Part shown: in pieces, positions 24,563-33,534 of the stretch | Position numbering within the stretch: position 1 is the first letter of the stretch | Layout: each line of letters starts with the position of its first letter | Assembly (NCBI GenBank): GCA_023138735.1 | Contig: JAGLOY010000067.1 | Location: forward strand, 1-45,645 | Direction: 5' to 3' | From: Candidatus Aegiribacteria sp. | GTDB lineage: Bacteria; Fermentibacterota; Fermentibacteria; Fermentibacterales; JCC-6 | Length of the DNA stretch: 45,645 bases | Translations under genes and position numbers: made by a program | Notes under the pieces: model-generated | Told to the model about the DNA's origin: nothing | The model's input: only the letters and a program-made list of their open reading frames with translations | Databases searched by the model: none

Positions 24563-25712
24563 TCTGCACCTTCTATTCTGTATTGCAGCCATGGTGGGCG
24601 GAACGGTAACCACGCGTATCATTCCCAGGTACGATGGATTGCTGATGGAGCTGACCTCTTCAGAAGTTATCATAGACAGTATAACTGTTACGGGATATTC
24701 TGTGAATGTAAGACCCGGCCACAGGGTTATCATGCCCGAAGCCTTTTTGCCGTTCTGGGTGTACGGCTGGGAGCCAGATGCCGATTCCTGCGGTTTTACG
24801 GTTGAGCTTACAGATGCGGTTGATTCCCTGGAGTATTCACTAAGTGAAGATAGCCTGGTTATGCTGATATTTTTCAGAGCTGCGGAACCATTACTCTTCC
24901 CGGAACTTTCATGGAACGGCCCTCCGAGGGAACCGGCATACATTGATGAAGACCAGATCTATTCCGATTCCTCGGTCATTGCAGCTCTGGAAATGGGACA
25001 GGAGTCTCCCTGGCTCGATGATTTCGACTGCATAGTTATCGATCCGGGGCACGGCGGCAGGGACCCCGGAGCCGTTGGTTATTCAGGTACTTTTGAAAAG
25101 GACAGGGCACTTGAAATAGCACTTCTTGTACGGGACATTCTTAGTATCAGAAGACCCGATCTGGAAATCGTAATGACAAGAAGCACCGATAATTATGTAT
25201 CGCTGGGAGCCAGGACAAGGCTCGCAAACTCAATGAAAGCCGACCTTTTCATCAGTATTCACTGCAACGCGGCTGTGAATTCCTCCGCAAACGGTTTTGA
25301 AACGTTCTTTCTCTCGAGGGCCAGAACAGACGACAGCAGAGCGGTAGAAATGCTGGAAAACAGCGTGATTGAGTTCGATGAGGGTTACGATGCAGGTTCT
25401 CATTCTTTCCAGGATGACGCTCTTTCGTTTCTCCTTGCTGATATAGCGCAGAATATATACCTTGAAAGAAGCAGCTCACTTGCTGTTGAGATTCAGGGCA
25501 GCATGGCAGAGCGGTTCACAGGAAACGCGAGCAGAGGAGTGAAGCAGGCAGGATTTTACGTGCTGCGCGGAGCATTGATGCCCTCGGTTCTTCTTGAGAT
25601 GGCATTCATCTCAAATCCGGGCGAGGAGCAGATGCTCCAATCTCTGGACTTCCGTCTTGCGTCTGCAGAAGCTATTGTAGATGCTGTTCTGAAGTTTGCT
25701 GAGCAGCAGTAA
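24555..25712 (+). CDS. N-acetylmuramoyl-L-alanine amidase (Amidase_3)
   Basis: 385 residues, exported by a signal peptide (MISLHLLFCIAAMVGGTVT). A beta-rich N-terminal part of about 150 residues may be an AMIN-like localisation domain. The zinc amidase domain follows: IVIDPGHGGRDPGAVG (zinc His), FEKDRALEIAL (zinc Glu), DLFISIHCNAA (zinc His) and SVLLEMAFISNPGEE (catalytic Glu). It cleaves the bond between muramic acid and the stem peptide in peptidoglycan, usually at cell separation. Position beside a GerM-like gene and murI supports a cell-wall role. The start overlaps the smpB end. Confidence 0.92.
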   Translation: MISLHLLFCIAAMVGGTVTTRIIPRYDGLLMELTSSEVIIDSITVTGYSVNVRPGHRVIMPEAFLPFWVYGWEPDADSCGFTVELTDAVDSLEYSLSEDSLVMLIFFRAAEPLLFPELSWNGPPREPAYIDEDQIYSDSSVIAALEMGQESPWLDDFDCIVIDPGHGGRDPGAVGYSGTFEKDRALEIALLVRDILSIRRPDLEIVMTRSTDNYVSLGARTRLANSMKADLFISIHCNAAVNSSANGFETFFLSRARTDDSRAVEMLENSVIEFDEGYDAGSHSFQDDALSFLLADIAQNIYLERSSSLAVEIQGSMAERFTGNASRGVKQAGFYVLRGALMPSVLLEMAFISNPGEEQMLQSLDFRLASAEAIVDAVLKFAEQQ

Positions 25713-25725
25713 TGGAGGATTTCTG

Positions 25726-26337
25726 ATGTTGAAGCTTGAAAGTAGTGATCTCAGAGGAATACTGATCCGTCTGGGTGTCATAGCTGGTATTATCATTCTC
25801 ATTTATATCGCTATTTCCCTCAGCATGAATTCGGTCAATAGATCCCTTGGAACGGATGGAAATACGGATGAAACATCTGAAGACGTTGAGCTGTATTTGC
25901 CACCGGAAAGCTTTTATACATCAGGAGAGGGGATAACTCTTCCAGAGATTGAAGACCTGCCTGAGGGGCCTGAAGCCTCCTGGGAAGTTACACCCTGCTC
26001 TATTTACGTTTCTGAATCATCCGAACCGGTTATCGACTCCCTCCCGATTGCACCCGAGATCGAGGATAAACCGTTTGAAGCTTTATTCCTGGTTAAACGA
26101 TGGGCTGCAGAAGCTGGAATAGAGGATGAATACATCGATCAGGTTTACATCTTTACCAAGCTCGACACAATTTATGTAGACCTTCCTTCTGAAAGAGATT
26201 TTCTTGGCCTGAAACTGACAATTGAAAGCCGATTCATCTGTTTTACGCGTTTGTTTCCTATTGTTGCCGGAAATCTGCTTTCTTCCTATCCTGAAGGTAT
26301 TCCACTCAGAGGAGTTGAAGGAGTATTCAGACAATGA
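25726..26337 (+). CDS. Membrane-anchored GerM-like protein
   Basis: 203 residues. One N-terminal membrane segment (LIRLGVIAGIIILIYIAISLS) anchors an outside domain. A Pro/Glu-rich linker follows, then a domain of about 100 residues (ALFLVKRWAAEAGIEDEYID, LDTIYVDLPSERDF, FTRLFPIVAGNLLSSYPEG) that recalls the GerMN fold. The similarity is faint. The gene order amidase, this gene, murI, rph, rdgB matches racE-gerM-rph-ysnA in Bacillus closely enough to support the call. GGAGG lies seven bases before ATG 25726. It overlaps murI as ATGA. Its role in envelope assembly is inferred from context. Confidence 0.6.
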   Translation: MLKLESSDLRGILIRLGVIAGIIILIYIAISLSMNSVNRSLGTDGNTDETSEDVELYLPPESFYTSGEGITLPEIEDLPEGPEASWEVTPCSIYVSESSEPVIDSLPIAPEIEDKPFEALFLVKRWAAEAGIEDEYIDQVYIFTKLDTIYVDLPSERDFLGLKLTIESRFICFTRLFPIVAGNLLSSYPEGIPLRGVEGVFRQ

Positions 26338-27140
26338 ACTCTGGAAAAATCGGTATCTTTGATTCGGGAGTAGGAGGCCTTACGGTCGTCAGGGCTGTGA
26401 ACAGCCTGCTTCCCGGTGAATCTGTGGTTTATTTCGGTGATACTGCCAGGTTGCCCTACGGTTCAAAATCCCCCGAGACAGTAATCAGGTTTGCAATAGA
26501 GGATGCTGAGTTTCTTCTGGGCAAGGGTCTTAAACTCCTTGTTGTAGCATGCAACACTGCATCGTCCGTCAGCCTTCCAGCACTAAGAGAATTCGTTGAT
26601 GTGCCCGTAATAGGCGTTATAGACCCAGGAGCGAAGGCTGCAGCCGGAGTAACTGAATCCGGGATAGTTGGAGTTATTGGAACCCTTGGTACTATCTCGA
26701 GCGGAGCGTATCAGAAAGCTCTGAAATCATTCGACTCGGTAAGCAGGGTCATAGCCCAACCCGCTCCCCTCCTTGTTCCTCTTGTGGAGGAAGGATTGCT
26801 CGATCACAGTATCACTGAATTGGTGCTGAAGGAGTATACAGCCCCTCTTGTAAGCGAGGGTATCGATACACTGGTTCTGGGTTGCACGCATTATCCTCTT
26901 CTCAGGAATGCGCTTTCCAATATTCTTGGGGAGGGAATCAGGCTGATTGATTCTGCCGAATCAACTGCAGATGAGGTTGCCTCCATTCTTGACACAATGG
27001 GATTACAATCAGAAGACCTTCGGGGGGAGAACAGTTTCTATGTCAGTGACATACCTCTGAAATTCCAGGAGATCGCGCAGAGGTTTTTAGGCAAAGCCAT
27101 ACCTCTGGTTACACAGATTGAAGTTGGTGAACTGCATTGA
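26334..27140 (+). CDS. murI: Glutamate racemase
   Basis: 268 residues, normal length. It converts L- to D-glutamate for peptidoglycan stem peptides in the cytosol. Seen: IGIFDSGVGGLTVVRAV with the conserved Asp and Ser, VYFGDTARLPYGSKS, VVACNTASS (catalytic Cys), GVIGTLGTISSGAYQKAL and LVLGCTHYPLL (second catalytic Cys with His). The start overlaps the previous stop (ATGA), so it is translated with the GerM-like gene. Followed after 39 bases by rph. Confidence 0.95.
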   Translation: MNSGKIGIFDSGVGGLTVVRAVNSLLPGESVVYFGDTARLPYGSKSPETVIRFAIEDAEFLLGKGLKLLVVACNTASSVSLPALREFVDVPVIGVIDPGAKAAAGVTESGIVGVIGTLGTISSGAYQKALKSFDSVSRVIAQPAPLLVPLVEEGLLDHSITELVLKEYTAPLVSEGIDTLVLGCTHYPLLRNALSNILGEGIRLIDSAESTADEVASILDTMGLQSEDLRGENSFYVSDIPLKFQEIAQRFLGKAIPLVTQIEVGELH

Positions 27141-27179
27141 TCTTCACTAAGTCGCGGTTTTGAAAATGTTAGGAGCCCG

Positions 27180-27893
27180 ATGAGAGTAGACGGACGCCAG
27201 AACGATGATCTCAGAGAGATAGAGATAGAAACCGGTTACCAGCCTCTGCCCGATGGCAGCGTCCTGATAACCTGGGGTGAAACAAAGGTGCTCTGTTCAG
27301 CAGCGGTTGATTACAGGGTACCATTTTTCCTTGCAGGCAAGGGTACAGGATGGATAACCGCAGAGTATGGAATGCTTCCAGGCAGTGGTAACCGGAGGGT
27401 ACAAAGAGAGCGTAATGGTGCGAAAGGGCGAACTCACGAGATTCAGAGGTTGATTGGAAGAAGCCTGAGACAGGCAGTTAACCTCGATAGAATGGGTGAG
27501 CGGACAATAACGATAGATTGTGATGTACTGGTAGCCGACGGCGGAACACGTGTCGCTTCAATCGTAGGCGGTGCTGTGGCTCTGAGGCTTGCAATAAAAC
27601 GACAGATCGTGGAGAGGAAGATGAAGGATGACCCGTTCAGGGGTTATGTCAGTGCTTTAAGCCTGGGTGTGGTTGATAACGATATCCTTCTAGACCTATG
27701 TTACGATGAAGATTTCAGAGCTGTCATGGATATGAATGTAGTGATCACAGAATCAGGTGAAATGGTCGAACTACAGGCTTCTGCGGAGGGTGGAACCGTT
27801 CCCATTGATACGGTTAACACAATGACAGACAGGGCTATAAAAGCTATTAGGGAGATCATTATCCCGCTTCAGAGAGAGGCTTCAGCGGAATGA
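27180..27893 (+). CDS. rph: Ribonuclease PH
   Basis: 237 residues, normal length. A phosphate-dependent 3'-exonuclease that trims tRNA 3' ends. Seen: MRVDGRQNDDLREIEIETGY, VLITWGETKVLCSA, GWITAEYGMLPGSGNRR, GRTHEIQRLIGRSLRQAVN, ITIDCDVLVADGGTRVASI, SLGVVDNDILLDLCYDED and EGGTVPIDTVNTMTD (shortened). The start lies just after ATGTTAGGAGCCCG, so AGGAG is close (about four bases). The stop overlaps rdgB as ATGA. Confidence 0.95.
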   Translation: MRVDGRQNDDLREIEIETGYQPLPDGSVLITWGETKVLCSAAVDYRVPFFLAGKGTGWITAEYGMLPGSGNRRVQRERNGAKGRTHEIQRLIGRSLRQAVNLDRMGERTITIDCDVLVADGGTRVASIVGGAVALRLAIKRQIVERKMKDDPFRGYVSALSLGVVDNDILLDLCYDEDFRAVMDMNVVITESGEMVELQASAEGGTVPIDTVNTMTDRAIKAIREIIIPLQREASAE

Positions 27894-28483
27894 ACCGCAT
27901 TGTTCTCGCATCGGGTAACCAGGACAAACTCAGGGAACTTCAATACTTCCTTCGGGATCTGCAAATTGAAATTATCCCGGTTCACGATCTTATTCCGGGC
28001 TGGTCCATTGAGGAGACGGGAATCTCCCTCGAGGAGAACGCATTCATCAAAGCGAGGGATGTAGCTGAGAAAACTCACCTGCCGGCAATAGGAGACGATA
28101 CAGGTCTTTTCGTCGATGTACTCGGCGGCGCTCCGGGTATCTACGCCGCGCGGTTTGCTGGCGTTAATTGTTCATATGAGAACAATATCAAAAAACTCTT
28201 AAGAACAATGCTCTGTGAGGAGAACAGGAGAGCCGCATTCAGAACTTCAGCAGTTCTGGTATCACCAGATGTGGAATTCAGCGTAACAGGTGAGATCACA
28301 GGTGTTATCATAGATGAACCTGATGGGGAAGAGGGGTTCGGTTACGATCCGATTTTCCTTCCCGATGATCTCGATAAGACCTTTGCAAGATGCTCACCAG
28401 AGGAAAAGCATCGCATCAGCCATAGAGCCCGGGCTATGCGAAAACTCAGGGATAAATCTATTTCATCCGGTATTTCCGGATAA
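27890..28483 (+). CDS. rdgB: XTP/dITP diphosphatase
   Basis: 197 residues, HAM1/RdgB family. It hydrolyses deaminated purine triphosphates (dITP, XTP) to monophosphates, keeping them out of DNA and RNA. Seen: IVLASGNQDKLRELQYFL, EENAFIKARDVAEKT, IGDDTGLFVDVLGGAPGIYA, EEGFGYDPIFLPDD and HRISHRARAMRKL. The usual DDSGL reads DDTGL, a mild change. Last housekeeping gene of the smpB-rdgB operon, joined to rph by an ATGA overlap. Confidence 0.94.
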   Translation: MNRIVLASGNQDKLRELQYFLRDLQIEIIPVHDLIPGWSIEETGISLEENAFIKARDVAEKTHLPAIGDDTGLFVDVLGGAPGIYAARFAGVNCSYENNIKKLLRTMLCEENRRAAFRTSAVLVSPDVEFSVTGEITGVIIDEPDGEEGFGYDPIFLPDDLDKTFARCSPEEKHRISHRARAMRKLRDKSISSGISG

Positions 28484-28524
28484 CAGATTAGAAATTTCCA
28501 TGACATACTTAGGAGGATAGTTTT

Positions 28525-29913
28525 TTGAGAATGAAGATCAGGTTTAGTTATATAGTTATGTTCGCAATCCTGGTTATCATCGCCTGCGCCGAACCTGCCG
28601 AAGAACCATCGGAGAATCTGTCTCAAATCAATACCCACCAGAATATTATACTTATCATCCTTGACACTCTGAGGGCTGATCATCTTTCCTGTTACGGCTA
28701 CCACCGTTACACTTCACCTTCCATTGACAGCCTGGCTGCGGAAGGAACCCTGTGGGCAAATGCCCAGGCACAAGCTCCCTGGACACTTCCCGCGCATGCT
28801 TCAATATGGACAGGTCTTTCCGTCAGATCGCATAGAACTATCATTCCACAGGCGGTTTACATGGATAGCGGTGCTAGTGTCAAACTTATGTATACACTTG
28901 ACAGAGCTCTTCCATCTCTGCCTGTATTATTGAGCGAAGCAGGATTCTCAACCTTCGGTATCGCTAATTCACCTTATGTAAGCAGTATCTATGGATTTGA
29001 TGTAGGTTTTGACCAGTTCTCCTGTTACTTGAATGGACAGGAGAGAGCAGGCATTACTGTTGATTCTCTTATCATCTGGCTTGAGGAACATACTGAGGAA
29101 CGTTTTTTCTGTATGATGCACCTTTTCGATATACATGATCCCTACAATCCTCCAATACCGTACAATACTATCTTTCAAGGGGATCCTGACGTCGGACATT
29201 TCAATTGGGAAGTTGAGAATAATGAGATTCTGAATAAAGACGAAAAGGACATAGCAATAGACCTGTACGATGGAGAGATCTGCTGGGTGGACGATAATCT
29301 AAGAAGACTTTTCAGCTGGTTGCGGGTAAACAACCTGGCAGATGAGACCCTTATAGTGATAGTATCCGATCATGGTGAGGAGTTTCTGGAGCATAACGGG
29401 ATTGGACATGGTGAGACTCTCTTTCAGGAAGTACTCCGGATACCTCTGATAATGTCAGGTCCCGGTATCGAAAGGGGAATGATAGACTCAACTTACGTTG
29501 GTCAGTTCGATCTGCTCCCGACGCTGCTTACGTGGGCAGGTGAGGATTGTAGCAGTTATTTCGACGGAACCGATATTCTGAATGGTTTCAACCAGAAGCG
29601 GGTGATTCCATCCTCTGCTGTATTGCATTCCCTTCCGAGAAATCAAACACCTCTTGATATCCTCGAGAATTATCATATGGCATCGACTGTCTTTAACCAT
29701 TCAAAGACTATAATGATGAGCAATATGGAGAATTTTGTATCCTACGATCTTGCGAGTGATCCGGAAGAGCAGACACCGCTTCCCGGTGATTCTGCGGGTA
29801 TTGAGGATGTGCTTTTCTACTGGGCAACTCCACAACTAGGATTCCCAGAATTTGCAGCCAAAGATGAAACTACGATTCAAGCACTTCGAGACCTGGGTTA
29901 CATAAACGACTAA
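28525..29913 (+). CDS. Sulfatase-fold lipoprotein, copy 1
   Basis: 462 residues. The signal (MRMKIRFSYIVMFAILVIIAC) ends in a lipobox, so it is lipid-anchored outside the cytosol. The alkaline-phosphatase/sulfatase fold shows metal motifs ILIILDTLRADHLSCYGYH and IVIVSDHGEEFLEH. The nucleophile region reads PWTLPAHASIWTG: the Cys or Ser of the sulfatase CxPxR motif is Thr87 and the Arg is His. Thr is the nucleophile in LTA synthases and phosphoethanolamine transferases, so a phospho-ester or transferase role is as likely as sulfate removal. The start is TTG 28525, eight bases after GGAGG; ATG 28531 is possible. A tandem duplicate follows. Confidence 0.85.
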   Translation: MRMKIRFSYIVMFAILVIIACAEPAEEPSENLSQINTHQNIILIILDTLRADHLSCYGYHRYTSPSIDSLAAEGTLWANAQAQAPWTLPAHASIWTGLSVRSHRTIIPQAVYMDSGASVKLMYTLDRALPSLPVLLSEAGFSTFGIANSPYVSSIYGFDVGFDQFSCYLNGQERAGITVDSLIIWLEEHTEERFFCMMHLFDIHDPYNPPIPYNTIFQGDPDVGHFNWEVENNEILNKDEKDIAIDLYDGEICWVDDNLRRLFSWLRVNNLADETLIVIVSDHGEEFLEHNGIGHGETLFQEVLRIPLIMSGPGIERGMIDSTYVGQFDLLPTLLTWAGEDCSSYFDGTDILNGFNQKRVIPSSAVLHSLPRNQTPLDILENYHMASTVFNHSKTIMMSNMENFVSYDLASDPEEQTPLPGDSAGIEDVLFYWATPQLGFPEFAAKDETTIQALRDLGYIND

Positions 29914-29959
29914 TCCCTATATTGCACTGGGGATGTCTATTGAAACTGGAGGAACTATT

Positions 29960-31324
29960 TTGAGTAAACATTTTAAAATGAGTTGGATTATTGTATTCTC
30001 AATTATTTTTATCATGTCCTGCTCTGATTCTGCCCATGAACCATCGGAGAATCTGTCGCTGACGGGTCCTCAGCAGAATATTATACTGATCATCATAGAT
30101 ACTCTGAGGGCTGATCATCTATCATGCTACGGTTATCACCGTTATACATCTCCATCCATTGACAGTCTTGCAGCGGAAGGAACCATATGGGCAAACGCGC
30201 AGGCACAGGCACCCTGGACACTTCCCGCACATGCTACAATATGGACAGGTCTTTCCGTCAGATCCCATAGAACTCTCAATCCGGTTCCGGTTCTGACTGA
30301 TAATGGTGAAACCGTTAAACTTATATTTACACTCGACAAGGATCTTCCTTCAATGCCAGTTTTGCTGAGGGAGGCAGGATTTTCTACATTCGGTATAGCG
30401 AATTTCAGGATTCTAAGCGATGTATATGGTTTTGATGTCGGTTTTGATCAGTACTCCTGCAACGATGATGGCGCCGGCAGGGCAGGCATTTCTGTGGATT
30501 CTCTATTGATCTGGCTCGAAGATCACAATGATGAACGCTTTTTCTGCATGATTCACCTTTACGATGTACATTCTCCTTACAGCCCTCCAGCTCCATACAA
30601 TACCGCATTTCAGGATGACCCTGACATAGGATATTTCGATTGGGAAATAGATAATAATGAGATTCTGAATAAAACTGGCAGGGATATCGCGGTAGACCTA
30701 TACGATGGAGAGATCTCCTGGGTGGACGATAATCTAAGCAGACTTTTCAGCTGGGTGCGGGAAAACAACCTGGCAGATGAGACTCTGATAGTGGTAATGT
30801 CCGATCACGGGGAGGAGTTCCTTGAGCATGACTGGGTATTACATGGAGAGACCCTCTATCAGGAAGTACTCCATATTCCTCTAATAATGTCAGGTCCGGG
30901 TATCGAGAGAGGGCATCTAGATTCCACTTATGTGGGACAGTTCGATCTCCTTCCGACACTTCTGTCATGGGCTGATGTAGAATGCTCCAGCTATTTCGAC
31001 GGAACCGATATTCTGAATAGTATGGCCGGAGACAGGGTGATCCCATCAAGTGGAACATCAAACTTTTCATGGGTCGGTCGCAATCAGATGGCATCGACTG
31101 TCTATAACCATTCCAAGACCATCATGATGAACGAGATGGAGGATTTCATGTCCTTCGATCTCATCAGTGATCCGGGAGAGCAGACAGCGCTTCCCGGTGA
31201 TTCTGCGGGTATTGAGGATGTACTTTTCTACTGGGCAACGCCACAGCTCGGATTTCCAGGATTTGCAGCTACCGATGAAACTACGATTCAAGCCCTTCGA
31301 GATCTTGGATATATAAACGACTAG
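29960..31324 (+). CDS. Sulfatase-fold lipoprotein, copy 2
   Basis: About 454 residues, paralogous to copy 1 along its whole length, including the last 50 residues, which are nearly identical (EDVLFYWATPQLGFP, TTIQALRDLGYIND). The signal (SKHFKMSWIIVFSIIFIMSC) ends in a lipobox. It has the same metal motifs (ILIIIDTLRADHLSCYGYH, VVMSDHGEEFLEHD) and Thr87 in PWTLPAHAT. It differs mostly in the signal, the region after residue 130 and a shorter segment before the last domain. TTG 29960 lies seven bases after GGAGG, the same layout as copy 1. It is convergent with fusA, 14 bases away. Confidence 0.85.
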   Translation: MSKHFKMSWIIVFSIIFIMSCSDSAHEPSENLSLTGPQQNIILIIIDTLRADHLSCYGYHRYTSPSIDSLAAEGTIWANAQAQAPWTLPAHATIWTGLSVRSHRTLNPVPVLTDNGETVKLIFTLDKDLPSMPVLLREAGFSTFGIANFRILSDVYGFDVGFDQYSCNDDGAGRAGISVDSLLIWLEDHNDERFFCMIHLYDVHSPYSPPAPYNTAFQDDPDIGYFDWEIDNNEILNKTGRDIAVDLYDGEISWVDDNLSRLFSWVRENNLADETLIVVMSDHGEEFLEHDWVLHGETLYQEVLHIPLIMSGPGIERGHLDSTYVGQFDLLPTLLSWADVECSSYFDGTDILNSMAGDRVIPSSGTSNFSWVGRNQMASTVYNHSKTIMMNEMEDFMSFDLISDPGEQTALPGDSAGIEDVLFYWATPQLGFPGFAATDETTIQALRDLGYIND

Positions 31325-31338
31325 TTCACACAGACAGA

Positions 31339-33417
31339 TCAGTTATTTCTGAGTTCCTCAAGCACCTTTTCAGCAATTGAGAAGGGAACCGCTTTGTAGT
31401 GCTCAAAATGCATTGTGAATCCAGCCCTTCCCTGGGTCATGTTCCGAAGATCTGTTGCATACCCGAACATTTCCGACAGGGGAATGAATGCTTTTACAAT
31501 TTGTGCGTTTCCCTGAAGGTCCATTGATGTGATGTTTCCACGCTTTCCATATATGTTTCCGGTAACATTTCCCGCATAATCTTCAGGTACTGTAACGGTA
31601 ACGCTCATAACAGGTTCCAACAACTGGGGGTTTCCCCTCATGAATGCTTTCCTGAAAGCTGACTCGGCACACTTTCTGAAAGCCATCTCCGAAGAATCCA
31701 CTTCATGGAAAGAACCGTCATTCAGTGTAACTCTGATATCAACCACGGGAAAATCAAGCATTACTCCGCGAGACATTGCGTCTACGATTCCCTTCTCGAC
31801 CGCAGGAATGTATTCACGGGGAATATTACCACCCTTTACATTGTTGCGGAATTCGAAACCGTGACCTGCGGGCATTGGTTTAAGAGTCATGATGACATGT
31901 GCATACTGCCCCCTGCCGCCTGTCTGCTTTGAGACTTTTTCATTAATATCGACTGTAGAGGTGATAGTTTCCCTGTATGCTACCCTGGGGGGAGAGGTTG
32001 ACACCAGAACGCCGAACTCCCTTTTCAGCCGGTCAAGGATAATCTCCAGATGGAGTTCACCCATTCCAGAGATAATTGTTTCGGAGGTTTCCGGATCAGT
32101 TGAAACTAAGAATGTTGGATCCTCTTCTGATAACTTTAACAGGGCGCGTGAAAGCTTGTCCCTTTCTCCCTTTTTCTCGATCATGACCGCTACGCTGAGA
32201 ACGGGTGCAGGAAATTCAATCGCTTCCAGTATTATCGGGTTCTCCTCGCAGCACAGCGTATCGCCTGTTGATGTGTTCGGCAGACCTGTGACGGCACCTA
32301 TCTCACCAGTGTAGAGGGCATCCACAGCTTCCCTCTTGTCAGCATGCATCCGGAGTATTCTTCCCGCCCTCTGCATTTTGTTCTCGGATGAATTGTAGAC
32401 GTACGATCCGGATTCAAGGGTGCCGGAATAGACCCTCACATAAACCAGTTTTCCTACATGGCGGTCGGTAACGACTTTGAACGCCAGAGCGGCAAGTCGT
32501 CCATCATCCTTTGGAATGCGCTCAATAGGTTTACCCTTAAGGCACTGACCGCTTATGGGAGGAAGGTCAAGCGGGCTTGGGAGGTAAGCTATAACTGCAT
32601 CGAGAAGCCTCTGAACACCCATGTTCCTGTATGCGCTGCTGCAAAGAACAGGGCATACAGTGCGGGAATGTGTGGCTTTCCTTATGGCCAGACTGAGTTC
32701 CGCAGGCGAGATAGTTTCACCTTCGCAGAACTTATCGAAAAGGTCTTCATCCACTTCGCTTATCTTCTCGATTAGATGCTTTCTCCATCTATTCGTTTCG
32801 TCGAGCATATCATCGGGTACCGGTTCTTCATGCCATGACATTCCACGGTCGGCTTTGTCGTAATAAACAGCGCAGTTGTCCACCAGGTCCACAATACCAC
32901 GAAAACTGTCTTCTGCGCCTATTGGTATTATCACCGGTACTGCATTCGCCCCAAGCTGCTTCTGAATAGACTCCACAACACCGTAGAAATCCGCCCCCAG
33001 CCTGTCCATTTTGTTCACCAGGGCAATCCTTGGTACCGAGTATTTCTCAGTCTGTCTCCAGACCGTTTCAGACTGGGGTTCAACACCGCCAACCGCGCAG
33101 AAGAGTGTAATCACACCGTCAAGCACCCTGAGACTGCGTTCTACTTCTACAGTGAAGTCAACGTGTCCGGGGGTATCTATCAGGTTTATCATGTGGTCCC
33201 GCCATACGGTCGCTGTTGCGGCGCTTGTTATCGTTATTCCCCGCTCCTGCTCCTGAGCCATCCAGTCCATTACGGCCTGACCGTCATGAACTTCGCCCAT
33301 TCTGTGTAATTTGCCTGTATAGTACAGTATCCTTTCAGATACTGTTGTTTTACCTGCATCTATGTGCGCCAATATTCCGATATTCCGGAGATGACTGAGT
33401 GAATACTTCCTTGACAA
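31339..33417 (-). CDS. fusA: Elongation factor G
   Basis: 692 residues, full length. A GTPase that moves tRNAs and mRNA through the ribosome. Seen: [20 protein letters not shown] (P-loop), [14 protein letters not shown] (switch), [30 protein letters not shown] (NKMD) and, in domain [13 protein letters not shown] and [11 protein letters not shown]. The start is TTG 33417, with CGGAAG a few bases upstream. It stands alone, not with rpsL, rpsG or tuf, so it could be a second EF-G copy (EF-G2 type); nothing in the motifs shows loss of GTPase function. Divergent from the GNAT gene. Confidence 0.93.
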   Translation of the reverse strand: MSRKYSLSHLRNIGILAHIDAGKTTVSERILYYTGKLHRMGEVHDGQAVMDWMAQEQERGITITSAATATVWRDHMINLIDTPGHVDFTVEVERSLRVLDGVITLFCAVGGVEPQSETVWRQTEKYSVPRIALVNKMDRLGADFYGVVESIQKQLGANAVPVIIPIGAEDSFRGIVDLVDNCAVYYDKADRGMSWHEEPVPDDMLDETNRWRKHLIEKISEVDEDLFDKFCEGETISPAELSLAIRKATHSRTVCPVLCSSAYRNMGVQRLLDAVIAYLPSPLDLPPISGQCLKGKPIERIPKDDGRLAALAFKVVTDRHVGKLVYVRVYSGTLESGSYVYNSSENKMQRAGRILRMHADKREAVDALYTGEIGAVTGLPNTSTGDTLCCEENPIILEAIEFPAPVLSVAVMIEKKGERDKLSRALLKLSEEDPTFLVSTDPETSETIISGMGELHLEIILDRLKREFGVLVSTSPPRVAYRETITSTVDINEKVSKQTGGRGQYAHVIMTLKPMPAGHGFEFRNNVKGGNIPREYIPAVEKGIVDAMSRGVMLDFPVVDIRVTLNDGSFHEVDSSEMAFRKCAESAFRKAFMRGNPQLLEPVMSVTVTVPEDYAGNVTGNIYGKRGNITSMDLQGNAQIVKAFIPLSEMFGYATDLRNMTQGRAGFTMHFEHYKAVPFSIAEKVLEELRNN

Positions 33418-33460
33418 TTCTATACTTCCGTTCCATCTATCTATGATTATTCAACAAAGA

Positions 33461-33479
33461 AGCCTGGCTGACCCAGGCT
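33461..33479. promoter_or_regulatory. Hairpin in the fusA/GNAT divergent region
   Basis: AGCCTGG-CTGAC-CCAGGCT, a perfect 7-base-pair stem, lies 44 bases upstream of the fusA start. It has no T-run after it on the plus strand; on the minus strand TCTTTG follows. It could be a leader hairpin of fusA or a binding site. Confidence 0.3.
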
Positions 33480-33534
33480 CTGCAGAACTGTAATATACTG
33501 AATAACAGAAATATTGCCTTACCTGGGAGGGAAT

